DNA of 41,953 bases from Alphaproteobacteria bacterium (GCA_012269555.1 JAAXKA010000101.1:1-41953); one strand, 5' to 3'. Numbered from the stretch's first letter, positions 25,282 through 33,837 are shown. Made by a program: numbers and translations. The notes: generated by a model not told the origin, from the sequence alone.

Positions 25282-26274
25282 TTATAACTCTACAACCTCC
25301 CCTTTTTCAGCAGATTTGATAATCGCATTTAAAACTTCTATATTATGCATCATTTCAAAATTTTTATTTAAATATTCTGTGCCATTAGTAATTGCTGAAG
25401 CCCAATTCTCAAGATTAGCTGATACAGAATCCGACCAATCATAACGAGTTGTATTTGTATCTTCCAGAGAATGATAAACCTGTAAATCTGCTACACCTGA
25501 GGTTTCATCAGGATGGGTACTATTTCTAACTTCTGCCCACATCTTTGACCCAAAAATATGTGTTCTAAGGAAATGAGGAGTATGAAGAATAGCCTGTATA
25601 TTTGCTGTCATGCCAGCTTCGAATAATAGCTGAACAACCACAACATCGCCGGTCTCCCATCCAAGAGAGCGACTTGAGGTATTGGCATAAACTGATTTCA
25701 CTTTTCCAAAATACCAAATTAAAATATCCGTAAGATGAATGCCCATCTGTGTCATGCCAGCAGCTGGGGCAAATTCTTTTGTTGTTCTCCAGCTTCCAGG
25801 TGGAAGATGGATTAATTTATCATGGCTAAATGCTAATTCAGCATGCATTATGTTTCCAAATGCATTTTCATCTAGAAGACGTTTAATTTCCATAACAGCT
25901 GGTTCAAATCTGCGCTCATGTCCAATTCCCAAGACAAGCCCTGCCTTTTCACACGCTTTTACACTATTTCGAGCACCCTCAAACGTAAGTGAAAGCGGCT
26001 TTTCGCAAAAAACATGTTTTCCTTCCGCGACGCATTGCGCAATTTGTGAGTCATGAAAATCATTTGGCGATGTAAGAATAAGGGCGCTCACATTTTTCAT
26101 TTTTACAGCTTCGTCAAAATCTAAAATAGGTTTTAACCCCATCTCTTTAATGTCGCTATGTACATCTGAATTTGGTTCAACGACACACACTAATTCAAAC
26201 AAACTATTTTCTTTTAGTCTTGAGGCTATGGTTCGACCCCACCAACCAAACCCGACAAGTGCTACTGATAACAT
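25282..26274 (-). CDS. Gfo/Idh/MocA family oxidoreductase
   Basis: The 330-aa protein has the N-terminal Rossmann motif LVGFGWWGRTIASRL and the family hallmark EKPLS (HVFCEKPLS, about residue 94), then the C-terminal alpha/beta domain with a candidate His in MTQMGIHLTDILIWY. Members are NAD(P)-dependent sugar, inositol or amino-sugar dehydrogenases. AAGGA precedes the ATG. It lies 13 nt downstream of another dehydrogenase gene on the same strand. Confidence 0.9.
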   Translation of the reverse strand: MLSVALVGFGWWGRTIASRLKENSLFELVCVVEPNSDVHSDIKEMGLKPILDFDEAVKMKNVSALILTSPNDFHDSQIAQCVAEGKHVFCEKPLSLTFEGARNSVKACEKAGLVLGIGHERRFEPAVMEIKRLLDENAFGNIMHAELAFSHDKLIHLPPGSWRTTKEFAPAAGMTQMGIHLTDILIWYFGKVKSVYANTSSRSLGWETGDVVVVQLLFEAGMTANIQAILHTPHFLRTHIFGSKMWAEVRNSTHPDETSGVADLQVYHSLEDTNTTRYDWSDSVSANLENWASAITNGTEYLNKNFEMMHNIEVLNAIIKSAEKGEVVEL

Positions 26275-26287
26275 TTAAAATCCTTTC

Positions 26288-27163
26288 CTAAAATTTACTG
26301 CTACGCCAAGCGGCTAGCAAAGAGGCATCATGGACTGCCCAACCATCTTCTGCTGCATCTTCAGCAGTTTTACGTGCCGCATCAATAATAGGGCTCTCAA
26401 AACCCATTGATTGAGCAGTGCCAACCATTAGTTTCATATCTTTAATCGCGTTAAACATCGTAAAGTTTGAGGCTGCTGACTGGCCTTCTTCAATCATTTC
26501 TAATATTGGCTGGCATCTTACTTTTGCTGCTCCAATGGCCCCTGAACTATCTACCAATATGCTCATAGCCTGTTCTGCGGGAATATCTTTTTTTGTTGCC
26601 ATCGCTACAGCTTCTCCTAAAGCCCCCCAGTAGACCATCAAAGGTAAATTAATTGCTAGTTTCATAGCGGCAGCAGCACCAGTATCACCAAGATACTCTA
26701 TTCTTCTGGTGATTTGCTTTAAAATAGGTTCAGCACGGTCAAATGCATCCTTGTCCCCTGCCACCAGCCCTAATAGCGTTCCCTCTCTTGCAGGCTTGAC
26801 AGTGCCTCCCACTGGGGCTTCAACAAATTGCCCACCTTTTTCTTTAACCGAATTTTCAAGCTCAACAGCACGTTCTGGTGAAGTTGTACATATTTCAATT
26901 ATCAATTTTCCGTGAAGTGATATGCTGGTTAAACCACCCTCATCAAAATAAGCTGCCTGAGTCGCATTATCATTTGCTAAAATGGAAATAATTATATCTG
27001 CAGATGATGCGACTTCTGCAGGATTAGAGGCAACTGTAACACCTTTTAGGTCAGATATTTTTTCTAAAGAGCGGTTCCAAACTATAAGCTCGTTACCTGT
27101 TTCCATAAGACGCTCACAAATTGCACGCCCCATCTTACCAACGCCTATTAATCCGAGTAACAT
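26288..27163 (-). CDS. Beta-hydroxyacid dehydrogenase, 3-hydroxyisobutyrate dehydrogenase family (second copy)
   Basis: The 291-aa protein has Rossmann motif GLIGVGKMGRAICERL, substrate motif EAPVGGTVKPA, and catalytic Lys in AAAMKLAINLP. AAGGAG sits 8 nt before the ATG. It likely works as a 2-hydroxy-3-oxopropionate (tartronate semialdehyde) or 3-hydroxyisobutyrate-type dehydrogenase. It is co-directional with the Gfo/Idh/MocA gene and differs clearly from the copy at 23657. Confidence 0.9.
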   Translation of the reverse strand: MLLGLIGVGKMGRAICERLMETGNELIVWNRSLEKISDLKGVTVASNPAEVASSADIIISILANDNATQAAYFDEGGLTSISLHGKLIIEICTTSPERAVELENSVKEKGGQFVEAPVGGTVKPAREGTLLGLVAGDKDAFDRAEPILKQITRRIEYLGDTGAAAAMKLAINLPLMVYWGALGEAVAMATKKDIPAEQAMSILVDSSGAIGAAKVRCQPILEMIEEGQSAASNFTMFNAIKDMKLMVGTAQSMGFESPIIDAARKTAEDAAEDGWAVHDASLLAAWRSSKF

Positions 27164-27360
27164 AGTTTAAACTCCTTGTTTAATAACACATAAAATTATA
27201 CTAATTTGTTAAACTAATTGGAAACATAAAGATAAAAAATTTTTTATATAGTTTTTTTATTTAGGGGAGTTTATTACACTGCCATCAAAGATGAAGCTGA
27301 CTTCTGCTTCGCAACTTGATTGCTATGCTATTCAAAAGCGTTTAATACAACATAACAGAT

Positions 27361-27380
27361 ATAAATTATTGATAATTTAT
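27361..27380. promoter_or_regulatory. 20-bp palindrome containing TATTGATAA (variant operator, copy 6)
   Basis: ATAAATTAT-TG-ATAATTTAT: nine-base arms are perfectly complementary around a TG centre. Its core TATTGATAA differs from the recurring motif by one base. It lies 78 nt upstream of the flavin reductase gene in the 294-nt divergent gap 27164-27457, where I see no other gene. Confidence 0.45.
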
Positions 27381-27457
27381 GGACTCATCAAACTATAGCC
27401 TTAGATTATGCAAACCAGCAAAGATAACATAATTAATGTTACGCAAAAGAGAACTGA

Positions 27458-27949
27458 ATGACACAATTTGATACTAGACAATTACGAAATGCTTTTGGTT
27501 GTTTCCCTTCAGGAGTAACAATCGTTTCTCTTAAAGATGAGAAACAAAACCCAACGGGTATTACCGTGAGCTCGTTTTCCTCCCTTAGCCTTGACCCACC
27601 TTTATGCCTTTTTTCAATTGGAAAGGAGCAGGCAAGCAGGCCTTTATTTGAGAGAAGCAACCACTTTGTAATTAATGTGCTATGTGCAGAACAAGAAAAT
27701 ATAGCTTGGCAATTTGCAAAGCCTATTGAAAACAAATTTGAGAATGTATCCTATAATGAAGACGCAAACGGCATGCCTGTTATTGATGGTAATTTGGCCT
27801 ATTTTTCTTGCAAAAAATGGGCTCTTTATGAAGGTGGTGATCATATTATAATCGTAGGTGAAGTATTAGATTTTAAGCAAACAGATTTGGATGCACTCAT
27901 TTTCTTTAAAGGGAAAATTGATACCATTTCTAACCCTCATTCAAATTAA
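27458..27949 (+). CDS. Flavin reductase family protein (FMN-binding)
   Basis: The 163-aa protein matches the flavin-reductase-like (HpaC/FRE) family: RNAFGCFPSGVTIVSL near the N-terminus, GITVSSFSSLSLDPPLCLFSIGK, FVINVLCAEQ and GDHIIIVGEVLDF near the end. It supplies reduced flavin to a two-component monooxygenase, or acts on other substrates. No recognisable oxygenase partner is encoded in the window. It is followed 17 nt later by the CMD-family gene, probably in one transcript. Confidence 0.9.
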   Translation: MTQFDTRQLRNAFGCFPSGVTIVSLKDEKQNPTGITVSSFSSLSLDPPLCLFSIGKEQASRPLFERSNHFVINVLCAEQENIAWQFAKPIENKFENVSYNEDANGMPVIDGNLAYFSCKKWALYEGGDHIIIVGEVLDFKQTDLDALIFFKGKIDTISNPHSN

Positions 27950-27966
27950 AGAGAGTTCAGATTATT

Positions 27967-28557
27967 ATGAAACAGCCAAGATTACCTGAACTTGATTTAA
28001 GCACCTTTTCGGAAAAGCAGGCAGAGGTTTATAAAACTATTGAAAACGGTCCAAGGGGGCGTGTCGCTGGTCCTTTGCGCATTTGGATGCGAAATCCAGA
28101 ATTAGCCGAACACGCACAAGCGCTTGGTCAATACGCACGTTTTGATAGCTGTCTTCCACCACGATTATCAGAATTAGCTATCTTAGTGACAGCCCGCTAT
28201 TGGTCTGCGCAATTTGAATGGGTACATCATGTGCCTTCCGCAAGGAAGGCAAAAATAGCAGACGATATAATAAATGCTATTTCGTATGCAAAAAGGCCAC
28301 ATTTTACTGACTCTTCCATGCAGGCTGTTTTTGACTACTGTGCCGAATTACATCGAGATAAACTTGTTTCAGACAATAATTATGAAAATGCTATTTCAAG
28401 CCTTGGAACCGCAGGTGTAATTGATTTAACAGCAATATGTGGGTATTACACACTCATATCAATGACCATCAAAGCTTTTAATATTGAAGATATTTCAGAT
28501 ATAATATTACCAGATATCACGCTTGATCAAAGCGACTATTTTTTATCAGACTACTGA
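27967..28557 (+). CDS. Carboxymuconolactone decarboxylase (CMD) family protein
   Basis: The 196-aa protein has the CMD-domain pattern LPPRLSELAILVTARYWSAQFEWVHH around residues 58-83, with no CxxC pair, so it is not an AhpD-type peroxidase. It resembles the long CMD proteins often found in catabolic clusters. It probably acts on a ring-cleavage lactone or related acid, but this is unproven. Its stop lies 5 nt from the convergent deacetylase stop. Confidence 0.87.
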   Translation: MKQPRLPELDLSTFSEKQAEVYKTIENGPRGRVAGPLRIWMRNPELAEHAQALGQYARFDSCLPPRLSELAILVTARYWSAQFEWVHHVPSARKAKIADDIINAISYAKRPHFTDSSMQAVFDYCAELHRDKLVSDNNYENAISSLGTAGVIDLTAICGYYTLISMTIKAFNIEDISDIILPDITLDQSDYFLSDY

Positions 28558-28562
28558 ATTAT

Positions 28563-29444
28563 TTAATCTTTTAATTTAGCCATTTCACCTGTATACCAGT
28601 CACCGATTTCAGATGCTGTCATGAAAACTGCTTCGTCATGTTCCATCACATAATCCAATAAGGCTTCAAGATATTTAATTCTGTGTGGTACACCTGTAAT
28701 ATAAGGGTGTACAGATATCACCATAATTCTTGCATTATGTTCAGCTTCTTCATAAAGCCTATCAAATTGTCCCTTCCCTCTATTTAAAAATTCATCTGAT
28801 TTATGCTGTTGCAACGCGTATATAGTAATATCGTTTGTCTCAACCGAATAAGGAACTGTAGTGATGGTGCCAAAAGGAGTTGCTATTTCCTGTGGAAGGT
28901 CATCAATTACCCAATCAGCAACATACTCAATTCCAGCGGCTCGCAAGAAGTCAAGTGTTTCTTCTGTTTCCGTTAAACCAGGGCTTTCCCAGGAGCGCGG
29001 CTGTTCACCAACAAAATTTGCTATTGAGTCCACAGCACGCTGGATAGTCTCTTTTTGGTAGGTAAGTCTGTGCGTGGGGCCTTGCAAAAAACCGTGGCCC
29101 ATAAATTCCCACCCTGCTTCTTTTGCAAAGCTTGCCACTCGAGGATATGAATTACAAACATTTCCATTAATTGCAACCGTAGCTCTAATATTTCTGTCCG
29201 TAAGGGCTTTAAATTGTCGCCAAACGCCTGCACGCATTCCATATTCGTGCCAAGACCAATTTGGTACATCGGGGAGCAATGGCTGACCCATCGGAGGAGA
29301 TAGCACCATGCGAGGCATAGGTCCTTCTATTCTCCACTCTTCTATGTTAACACACACCCAAACTGCCATTCTTTTTCCATTTGGCAATTTTAATTTTGGT
29401 CTATCCACAATGGCTTGGTAGGGAATTCTATCAGAGAGTGCCAT
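28563..29444 (-). CDS. Polysaccharide deacetylase family protein (PuuE-like)
   Basis: The 293-aa NodB-fold protein has family segments WVCVNIEEW, ATVAINGNVCNSYP, WEFMGHGFLQGPTHR, and SVHPYITGVPHR near the C-terminus. The architecture resembles cytoplasmic allantoinase PuuE and related amide hydrolases, not secreted chitin deacetylases, since there is no signal peptide. GAGGA precedes the ATG. The first NodB motif (normally DD) is replaced by NIEEW, as in PuuE-like members. Substrate unknown. Confidence 0.88.
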   Translation of the reverse strand: MALSDRIPYQAIVDRPKLKLPNGKRMAVWVCVNIEEWRIEGPMPRMVLSPPMGQPLLPDVPNWSWHEYGMRAGVWRQFKALTDRNIRATVAINGNVCNSYPRVASFAKEAGWEFMGHGFLQGPTHRLTYQKETIQRAVDSIANFVGEQPRSWESPGLTETEETLDFLRAAGIEYVADWVIDDLPQEIATPFGTITTVPYSVETNDITIYALQQHKSDEFLNRGKGQFDRLYEEAEHNARIMVISVHPYITGVPHRIKYLEALLDYVMEHDEAVFMTASEIGDWYTGEMAKLKD

Positions 29445-29576
29445 AATATATCCTCACTATTTTAAACTCTAAGCATATATATTATGTTACGCATTTCTAG
29501 CACCAAATAAATAGATTTCTGACTAATTTTTTAGAAAAGGGATAGATTTCAATGCTAACATAATTATTAAAAATTA

Positions 29577-30512
29577 CTAATATTGACGAACAGGATCAAC
29601 AATATTTTCTGGTACACGACCAGACTTTATTGCATGAATTGCCTCTATAACTTGTTCCACTGCAGTTTCTGGATTCGTTTGTGCTGCTACATGCGGCCAT
29701 ATTGATATTTTTTTCTCCTCCCAAAATGGATGAGATACTGGCAAAGGCTCTTCACAAAAAACATCGAGCGCAGCTCCAGATAAATGTTCGATGTGCACAG
29801 CGTTCAGCAGAGCTATCTCATCCACCTGCTCACCTCTCCCAGCATTTATAAAATATGCACCCTTAGGCATTTTCATAAATGCCTCTTGATTAAATAATTT
29901 CTTTGTACTTAAAGTCAGAGGCAACAAACAAATATGAATGAGATTATTCGAAAGTAAATTTTGAAAACCTTCTGTTCCAATTTCCTGTTTGAACAAAAGA
30001 TGTGGCTTCCTCGTCTGTGCCCAACCAGTTACTTCAAAATCAAAATTTCTTAATTTATTGGCAACAACTGAACCAATGGCTCCAATGCCGTAGACGGCCG
30101 TTTTCGTTGCATAAGTACTGCGTTGGGGTAATTTATTAAATTCGCGTTTTTCTCTATTCTGGCGATAAAACGAGCCATCCCTTAAAAAATCAAGAAGAAC
30201 TGCCATTACCCACTGGCTCAAAGCATGAGACATATTAGCATCTACTAATCTAATAATTGGAATAGATAAAGGTATGTGCCGATCTTTCCACAAATGATCT
30301 ACACCCTGACCAAGTGAGCAGATTAATTTTAAGTTTGTTAATTCTGCTAACCTTCCCTCTGGGGGATTCCAAACAAGAGCAATTTCTGCTTTATCTGCCT
30401 GCTTTTCGATTAGTGATACAAAGGAAACCTTTTTGTTGAGCTTACTAGCCCAATATCTCCATTCAACTAGACTGGAGTTATTTACGCCGTCATGGAAAGC
30501 AATTAATGTCAT
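29577..30512 (-). CDS. ghrA: Glyoxylate/hydroxypyruvate reductase A-like D-2-hydroxyacid dehydrogenase
   Basis: The 311-aa protein has NAD-binding motif AVYGIGAIGSVVANKL near residue 140, the family Arg/Glu region (INAGRGEQVDEIALLNA), and ALDVFCEEPLPVSHPFWEE followed by WPHVAAQTNPETAVEQV, which is the GhrA subtype. It reduces glyoxylate or hydroxypyruvate with NADPH in the cytoplasm. It starts 25 nt after the HisN/IMPase-like stop on the same strand. The symbol is by similarity only. Confidence 0.82.
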   Translation of the reverse strand: MTLIAFHDGVNNSSLVEWRYWASKLNKKVSFVSLIEKQADKAEIALVWNPPEGRLAELTNLKLICSLGQGVDHLWKDRHIPLSIPIIRLVDANMSHALSQWVMAVLLDFLRDGSFYRQNREKREFNKLPQRSTYATKTAVYGIGAIGSVVANKLRNFDFEVTGWAQTRKPHLLFKQEIGTEGFQNLLSNNLIHICLLPLTLSTKKLFNQEAFMKMPKGAYFINAGRGEQVDEIALLNAVHIEHLSGAALDVFCEEPLPVSHPFWEEKKISIWPHVAAQTNPETAVEQVIEAIHAIKSGRVPENIVDPVRQY

Positions 30513-30537
30513 TACCCAACATTCCTAAACTTTTTAA

Positions 30538-31341
30538 CTACAGCAATGAAAGTGCGCTCGCATGAAGTTCGGGGGTAGAAGCCGCTAGTATCTCTCCGGC
30601 ATTCTGAGTTTTAATCGGCTGACCAGACCAGTCTGTAACCATAGCGCCTGATGCAAGTAGGATTGGTACTAAAGCCATCATATCATACGAAGATAATTTA
30701 TGCTCCATTACTATGTCTATGTGACCAGAGGCAAGTAACGCATAGTTATGACAATCACCTCCATAATAGGTATCTTTACATTTTTCTGAAATTTTCTGAA
30801 ATTTTTGGAAGCCTTCTTTAGAAAAGGCATTTGGAGAGGATGTGGCAATAAGCGCATCTGATAAATCATTTTTTTTTGATGCGGAAATAAATTTTCCATT
30901 CATCTTCACAGAAGATAAATTTTGAACCTCATCAAAAAAACCAATGTAAAGCTCATCCAAACAAGGCATATCAATTGAACCTATAATAGGTTTTTCATTG
31001 CTGCATAAAGCAATAAGCGTCCCGAATATAGGTTTTCCCGCTATGAAGGCTCTAGTGCCGTCGATTGGGTCAATACACCAACCTATTTTTTTATCTAGAC
31101 TGCCTCCATACTCCTCCCCAAAGATAGGATGAGATGGGAATTCTAAATTTAATAGTTCTCTTATTTTTTCTTCAATTAGCTTATCAGCAATTGTAACTGG
31201 CGAATTATCAAATTTGATATCAACTTTATTGATATTGCGAAAGTATTTTATGGCTATTGGTCTTATTGAAGCAGAGACTTCTTCTAGGAAGCTAGCTAAC
31301 TTTTCTATATTTAAATCTAACTGTTCAAGTGGGTATTTAAT
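30538..31341 (-). CDS. Inositol-monophosphatase family protein (HisN-like), no standard start codon
   Basis: Translation back from the stop gives an uninterrupted 267-codon frame to 31341. It has PVTIADK, the metal motif GEEYGG (E76/E77), WCIDPIDGT (D91/D94) and YGGDCHNYALLASGHID, as in HisN-type histidinol phosphatases. The only ATG in the frame is residue 125, after the active site. Upstream an ATG at 31359 reads MKWKK and then an in-frame TAA at 31344-31342, followed by ATT. So the gene starts at a rare ATT/ATA codon, or carries an early nonsense change or a base error. Length otherwise fits the family (about 260 aa). It is upstream of the ghrA-like gene. Confidence 0.78.
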   Translation of the reverse strand: MKYPLEQLDLNIEKLASFLEEVSASIRPIAIKYFRNINKVDIKFDNSPVTIADKLIEEKIRELLNLEFPSHPIFGEEYGGSLDKKIGWCIDPIDGTRAFIAGKPIFGTLIALCSNEKPIIGSIDMPCLDELYIGFFDEVQNLSSVKMNGKFISASKKNDLSDALIATSSPNAFSKEGFQKFQKISEKCKDTYYGGDCHNYALLASGHIDIVMEHKLSSYDMMALVPILLASGAMVTDWSGQPIKTQNAGEILAASTPELHASALSLL

Positions 31342-31395
31342 TTATTTTTTCCACTTCATTTTTTCAATATTCAACTAAACTCAGAGTTTCTGCGA

Positions 31396-31962
31396 TTATT
31401 TTTCTGCATCTATTTGCTCTTGAGACGGTAATGCAACGGGTGAAGCAGACAGACTTCTTAAATATGCGATCATATTAGCCCTATCAGATGGTTTCTTCAA
31501 ACCAGCAAAATTCATTTTTGTTCCTTTTATATAAGCCTTTGGCTTATACAAAAAAGCATTTAAAGATTCATAATCCCATTGGCCTCCCATACCAACCAAA
31601 GCGTCAGAGTACTGAAAACCGTCCTTCTCACCTTTGCCTGCATCTACAATATTCCATAACATCGGACCCGTTTTATTCTTTCCATCCTCGCTAAATTCAT
31701 GACAAGCTGTGCATTTTTTTGCTAACTTCATCCCTGCTTGAATATCTGCTGAGGAAAGTAAAGCTAAAATCGGCTCTGGACCCTGGTCAGTAGGTGCTGC
31801 ACTGTTACCTTCGGTCGACACTTGTTTTACCTCTATAGGATAAGCATTTTCAGCTAGCTCTTCATGTGGAACTAATATTTCCGCAATTTTTCCGCCACCC
31901 ATTGCCAAAAGACCTGCTAGCAAAAATGCCGCCAGAATTTTATTCGTCTTTAGATTATCCAT
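31396..31962 (-). CDS. cycM: Membrane-anchored class I cytochrome c (CycM-like)
   Basis: The 188-aa protein has an N-terminal hydrophobic anchor (ILAAFLLAGLLAMGGG), a linker, then a cytochrome c domain with heme motif CTACHEF, and KMNFAGL supplying the Met ligand. The layout matches CycM/c552, which passes electrons from the bc1 complex to cytochrome oxidase in alphaproteobacteria. GGGGG lies before the ATG. It is divergent from kdsB, a common alphaproteobacterial order. Confidence 0.9.
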   Translation of the reverse strand: MDNLKTNKILAAFLLAGLLAMGGGKIAEILVPHEELAENAYPIEVKQVSTEGNSAAPTDQGPEPILALLSSADIQAGMKLAKKCTACHEFSEDGKNKTGPMLWNIVDAGKGEKDGFQYSDALVGMGGQWDYESLNAFLYKPKAYIKGTKMNFAGLKKPSDRANMIAYLRSLSASPVALPSQEQIDAEK

Positions 31963-32072
31963 GCGAAACCCCCAATATCACAATTATATCTATTAAACAC
32001 TCAAGAGCCTACTTGAAAATAAACACCAATTTTGTTTTATATTTTACACTTTGTGATACCCTAAACTATCAT

Positions 32073-32122
32073 CTCTCTCAAGCCCTAGAGAGTTGACAAT
32101 TGCTGAATTCTTTTGCTGGATA
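32073..32122 (+). promoter_or_regulatory. Predicted kdsB promoter with upstream stem
   Basis: TTGACA at 32093-32098, 18 nt, TGGATA at 32117-32122; transcription would begin near 32130. An inverted repeat CTCTCT/AGAGAG (32073-32092) abuts the -35 box. This argues against translation from the in-frame TTG at 32093. Confidence 0.5.
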
Positions 32123-32131
32123 CACCGAATT

Positions 32132-32905
32132 ATGAAAAAAAACGATATGCCTAACAAAAATAAATTCATTACTGTTATTCCTGCTCGAATGAATTCTATC
32201 CGTTTGCCTAATAAGCCTATGAAAATTATTGCAGGCGAGCCAATGATTATTCATGTCTGGAAACGAGCTGTGGCCGCCAATTTAGGACCCGTTTTGGTTG
32301 CATGTGATGATGATAGTATCCTTAAAGCTATCCAAAAAGAAGGAGGAACCGCCTTATTAACTGACAGTAATCTGCCATCTGGCTCAGATAGAATTTTTGA
32401 AGCTTTATGTGAATTCGACCCAGATGAGACATATCGACGCATAATAAATTTACAGGGTGACCTCCCAGATATTCCAATAAACTATCTCACGCTGTTAGCA
32501 AATATGCTGTGTCAAGATAAGTTTGATTTATGCACATTAGTAGCGCCATGTAAAAAAGATGAAATTAATGCACCACAGGTGGTGAAAGCTGTAATGAGTT
32601 GGAAGTCCGAATATTCTAATTCAGACTTTACAATAGGTAGGGCACATTATTTTAGTAGGGCGCCAATTCCATTTGGTAGTGATATATTTTGGCATCACAT
32701 CGGGGTATATGGATGGAAACGAGATGCGCTAAAAAGATTTGTTGAAAGTTCTCCATCAGACTTAGAACAGACTGAAAAGTTAGAACAGCTCCGGGCTCTT
32801 GAGCTAGGTATGACCATTGGAGCAGGGAGAGTCGATAAACCTGCTGCTGGAATTGATACTCCACAGGATTTGATAGAAATTCGAAAAAAATTAGTGGCCA
32901 TTTAA
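32132..32905 (+). CDS. kdsB: 3-deoxy-manno-octulosonate cytidylyltransferase (KdsB)
   Basis: It makes CMP-KDO from KDO and CTP for lipopolysaccharide inner core. The nucleotidyltransferase signature VIPARMNSIRLPNKPM and GEPMIIHVW lie near the N-terminus, then INLQGDLPDIP and HIGVYGWKRDALKRF. The start at ATG 32132 is chosen; ATG 32147 (MPNKNK) is an alternative, since neither has a clear SD and a promoter seems to end near 32122. About 257 aa, close to the family length. pheA follows after 12 nt. Confidence 0.92.
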   Translation: MKKNDMPNKNKFITVIPARMNSIRLPNKPMKIIAGEPMIIHVWKRAVAANLGPVLVACDDDSILKAIQKEGGTALLTDSNLPSGSDRIFEALCEFDPDETYRRIINLQGDLPDIPINYLTLLANMLCQDKFDLCTLVAPCKKDEINAPQVVKAVMSWKSEYSNSDFTIGRAHYFSRAPIPFGSDIFWHHIGVYGWKRDALKRFVESSPSDLEQTEKLEQLRALELGMTIGAGRVDKPAAGIDTPQDLIEIRKKLVAI

Positions 32906-32917
32906 AAAGAGGTAATA

Positions 32918-33772
32918 ATGAGTAATTTACAGAAGATAGCATTTCAGGGTGTTCCAGGTGCATACTCTCATCTTTCCTGCCAGGCATTTTGCCCCGACTG
33001 GGAGCCTGTAGCTTATGATAGTTTTTCTGGAATGTTAAGAGCTGTACAAAATGGTGAATGCTCTTACGCTATGGTGCCAGTTGAAAACTCAACGGCTGGC
33101 CGAGTTGCTGATATTCACCATATGTTACCTGAATCTGGATTACATATCATTGCAGAACATTTTCAACCTGTAAAACACCATTTACTTGGTATTAAAGGAA
33201 CTAAAATATCTCATATTAAAGAGGTGCATAGCCACGAGCAGGGTTTAGCACAATGCAGAAAAACACTTGAAAGACTTGGTATAGAGCCTGTTATTCATTC
33301 AGACACAGCAGGTGCGGCGCGTGATGTTTCAAGTTGGAATGAACCATCTAAAGCTGCGATAGCTTCAAAATTAGCAGCTGATATTTACGGCCTAGAGATA
33401 TTAATGGATGAAATTACAGATATGACACTTAATACAACTAGGTTCCTAATTATGCAAAAACATATTAAGATTCCTGATACTAAGTTTGATAACACACATT
33501 GTACATTCGTCTTTTCTCTTCGATCCGTGCCAGCGGCGCTCTATAAAGCACTCGGTGGATTTGCAACTAACGGAATAAATTTAACGAAAATCGAATCTTA
33601 TATGTATGGTAATCAAATGCAAGCTGTACAGTTTTATGTGGATTGCGAAGGACATATAGAACAAGAGAATATGCAACTTGCCTTAGAGGAATTAAAATTT
33701 TACTGCCTCCCTGATGCAGTTCGTGTTCTTGGCTGTTATCCTTCAAGCCCATATCGGCAAAATATCAAATAA
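32918..33772 (+). CDS. pheA: Prephenate dehydratase
   Basis: The 284-aa monofunctional enzyme converts prephenate to phenylpyruvate. The catalytic domain has AFQGVPGAYSHLSC, VPVENSTAGRVADIHHML and the TRF motif in LNTTRFLIM near residue 178. The C-terminal ACT domain has LTKIESYMYG for phenylalanine feedback. AGAGGT precedes the ATG. No chorismate mutase domain is fused. Its pairing with kdsB is typical of alphaproteobacteria. Confidence 0.94.
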   Translation: MSNLQKIAFQGVPGAYSHLSCQAFCPDWEPVAYDSFSGMLRAVQNGECSYAMVPVENSTAGRVADIHHMLPESGLHIIAEHFQPVKHHLLGIKGTKISHIKEVHSHEQGLAQCRKTLERLGIEPVIHSDTAGAARDVSSWNEPSKAAIASKLAADIYGLEILMDEITDMTLNTTRFLIMQKHIKIPDTKFDNTHCTFVFSLRSVPAALYKALGGFATNGINLTKIESYMYGNQMQAVQFYVDCEGHIEQENMQLALEELKFYCLPDAVRVLGCYPSSPYRQNIK

Positions 33773-33802
33773 GAAATAATTATCTTCTGACTCTAAAAAA
33801 GC

Positions 33803-33831
33803 TTGTTTGTTGTAATGCTATGTTCCATATT
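33803..33831 (+). promoter_or_regulatory. Predicted promoter of SRP RNA
   Basis: TTGTTT (33803-33808), 17 nt, CATATT (33826-33831). The predicted start, about 33838, coincides with the 5' end of the SRP RNA closing stem. Confidence 0.5.
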
Positions 33832-33837
33832 CTGCTA

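Noticed and set aside
27285-27325. GAAGC/GCTTC stem in the 27164-27457 gap
   Set aside because: Only 5 bp with an 8-nt loop and no T-run; too weak to call.
27439-27735. 98-aa minus-strand frame
   Set aside because: Antisense shadow of the flavin reductase gene.
32093-32131. TTG start for kdsB
   Set aside because: The TTG is part of a TTGACA promoter box and the added residues are unlike KdsB.
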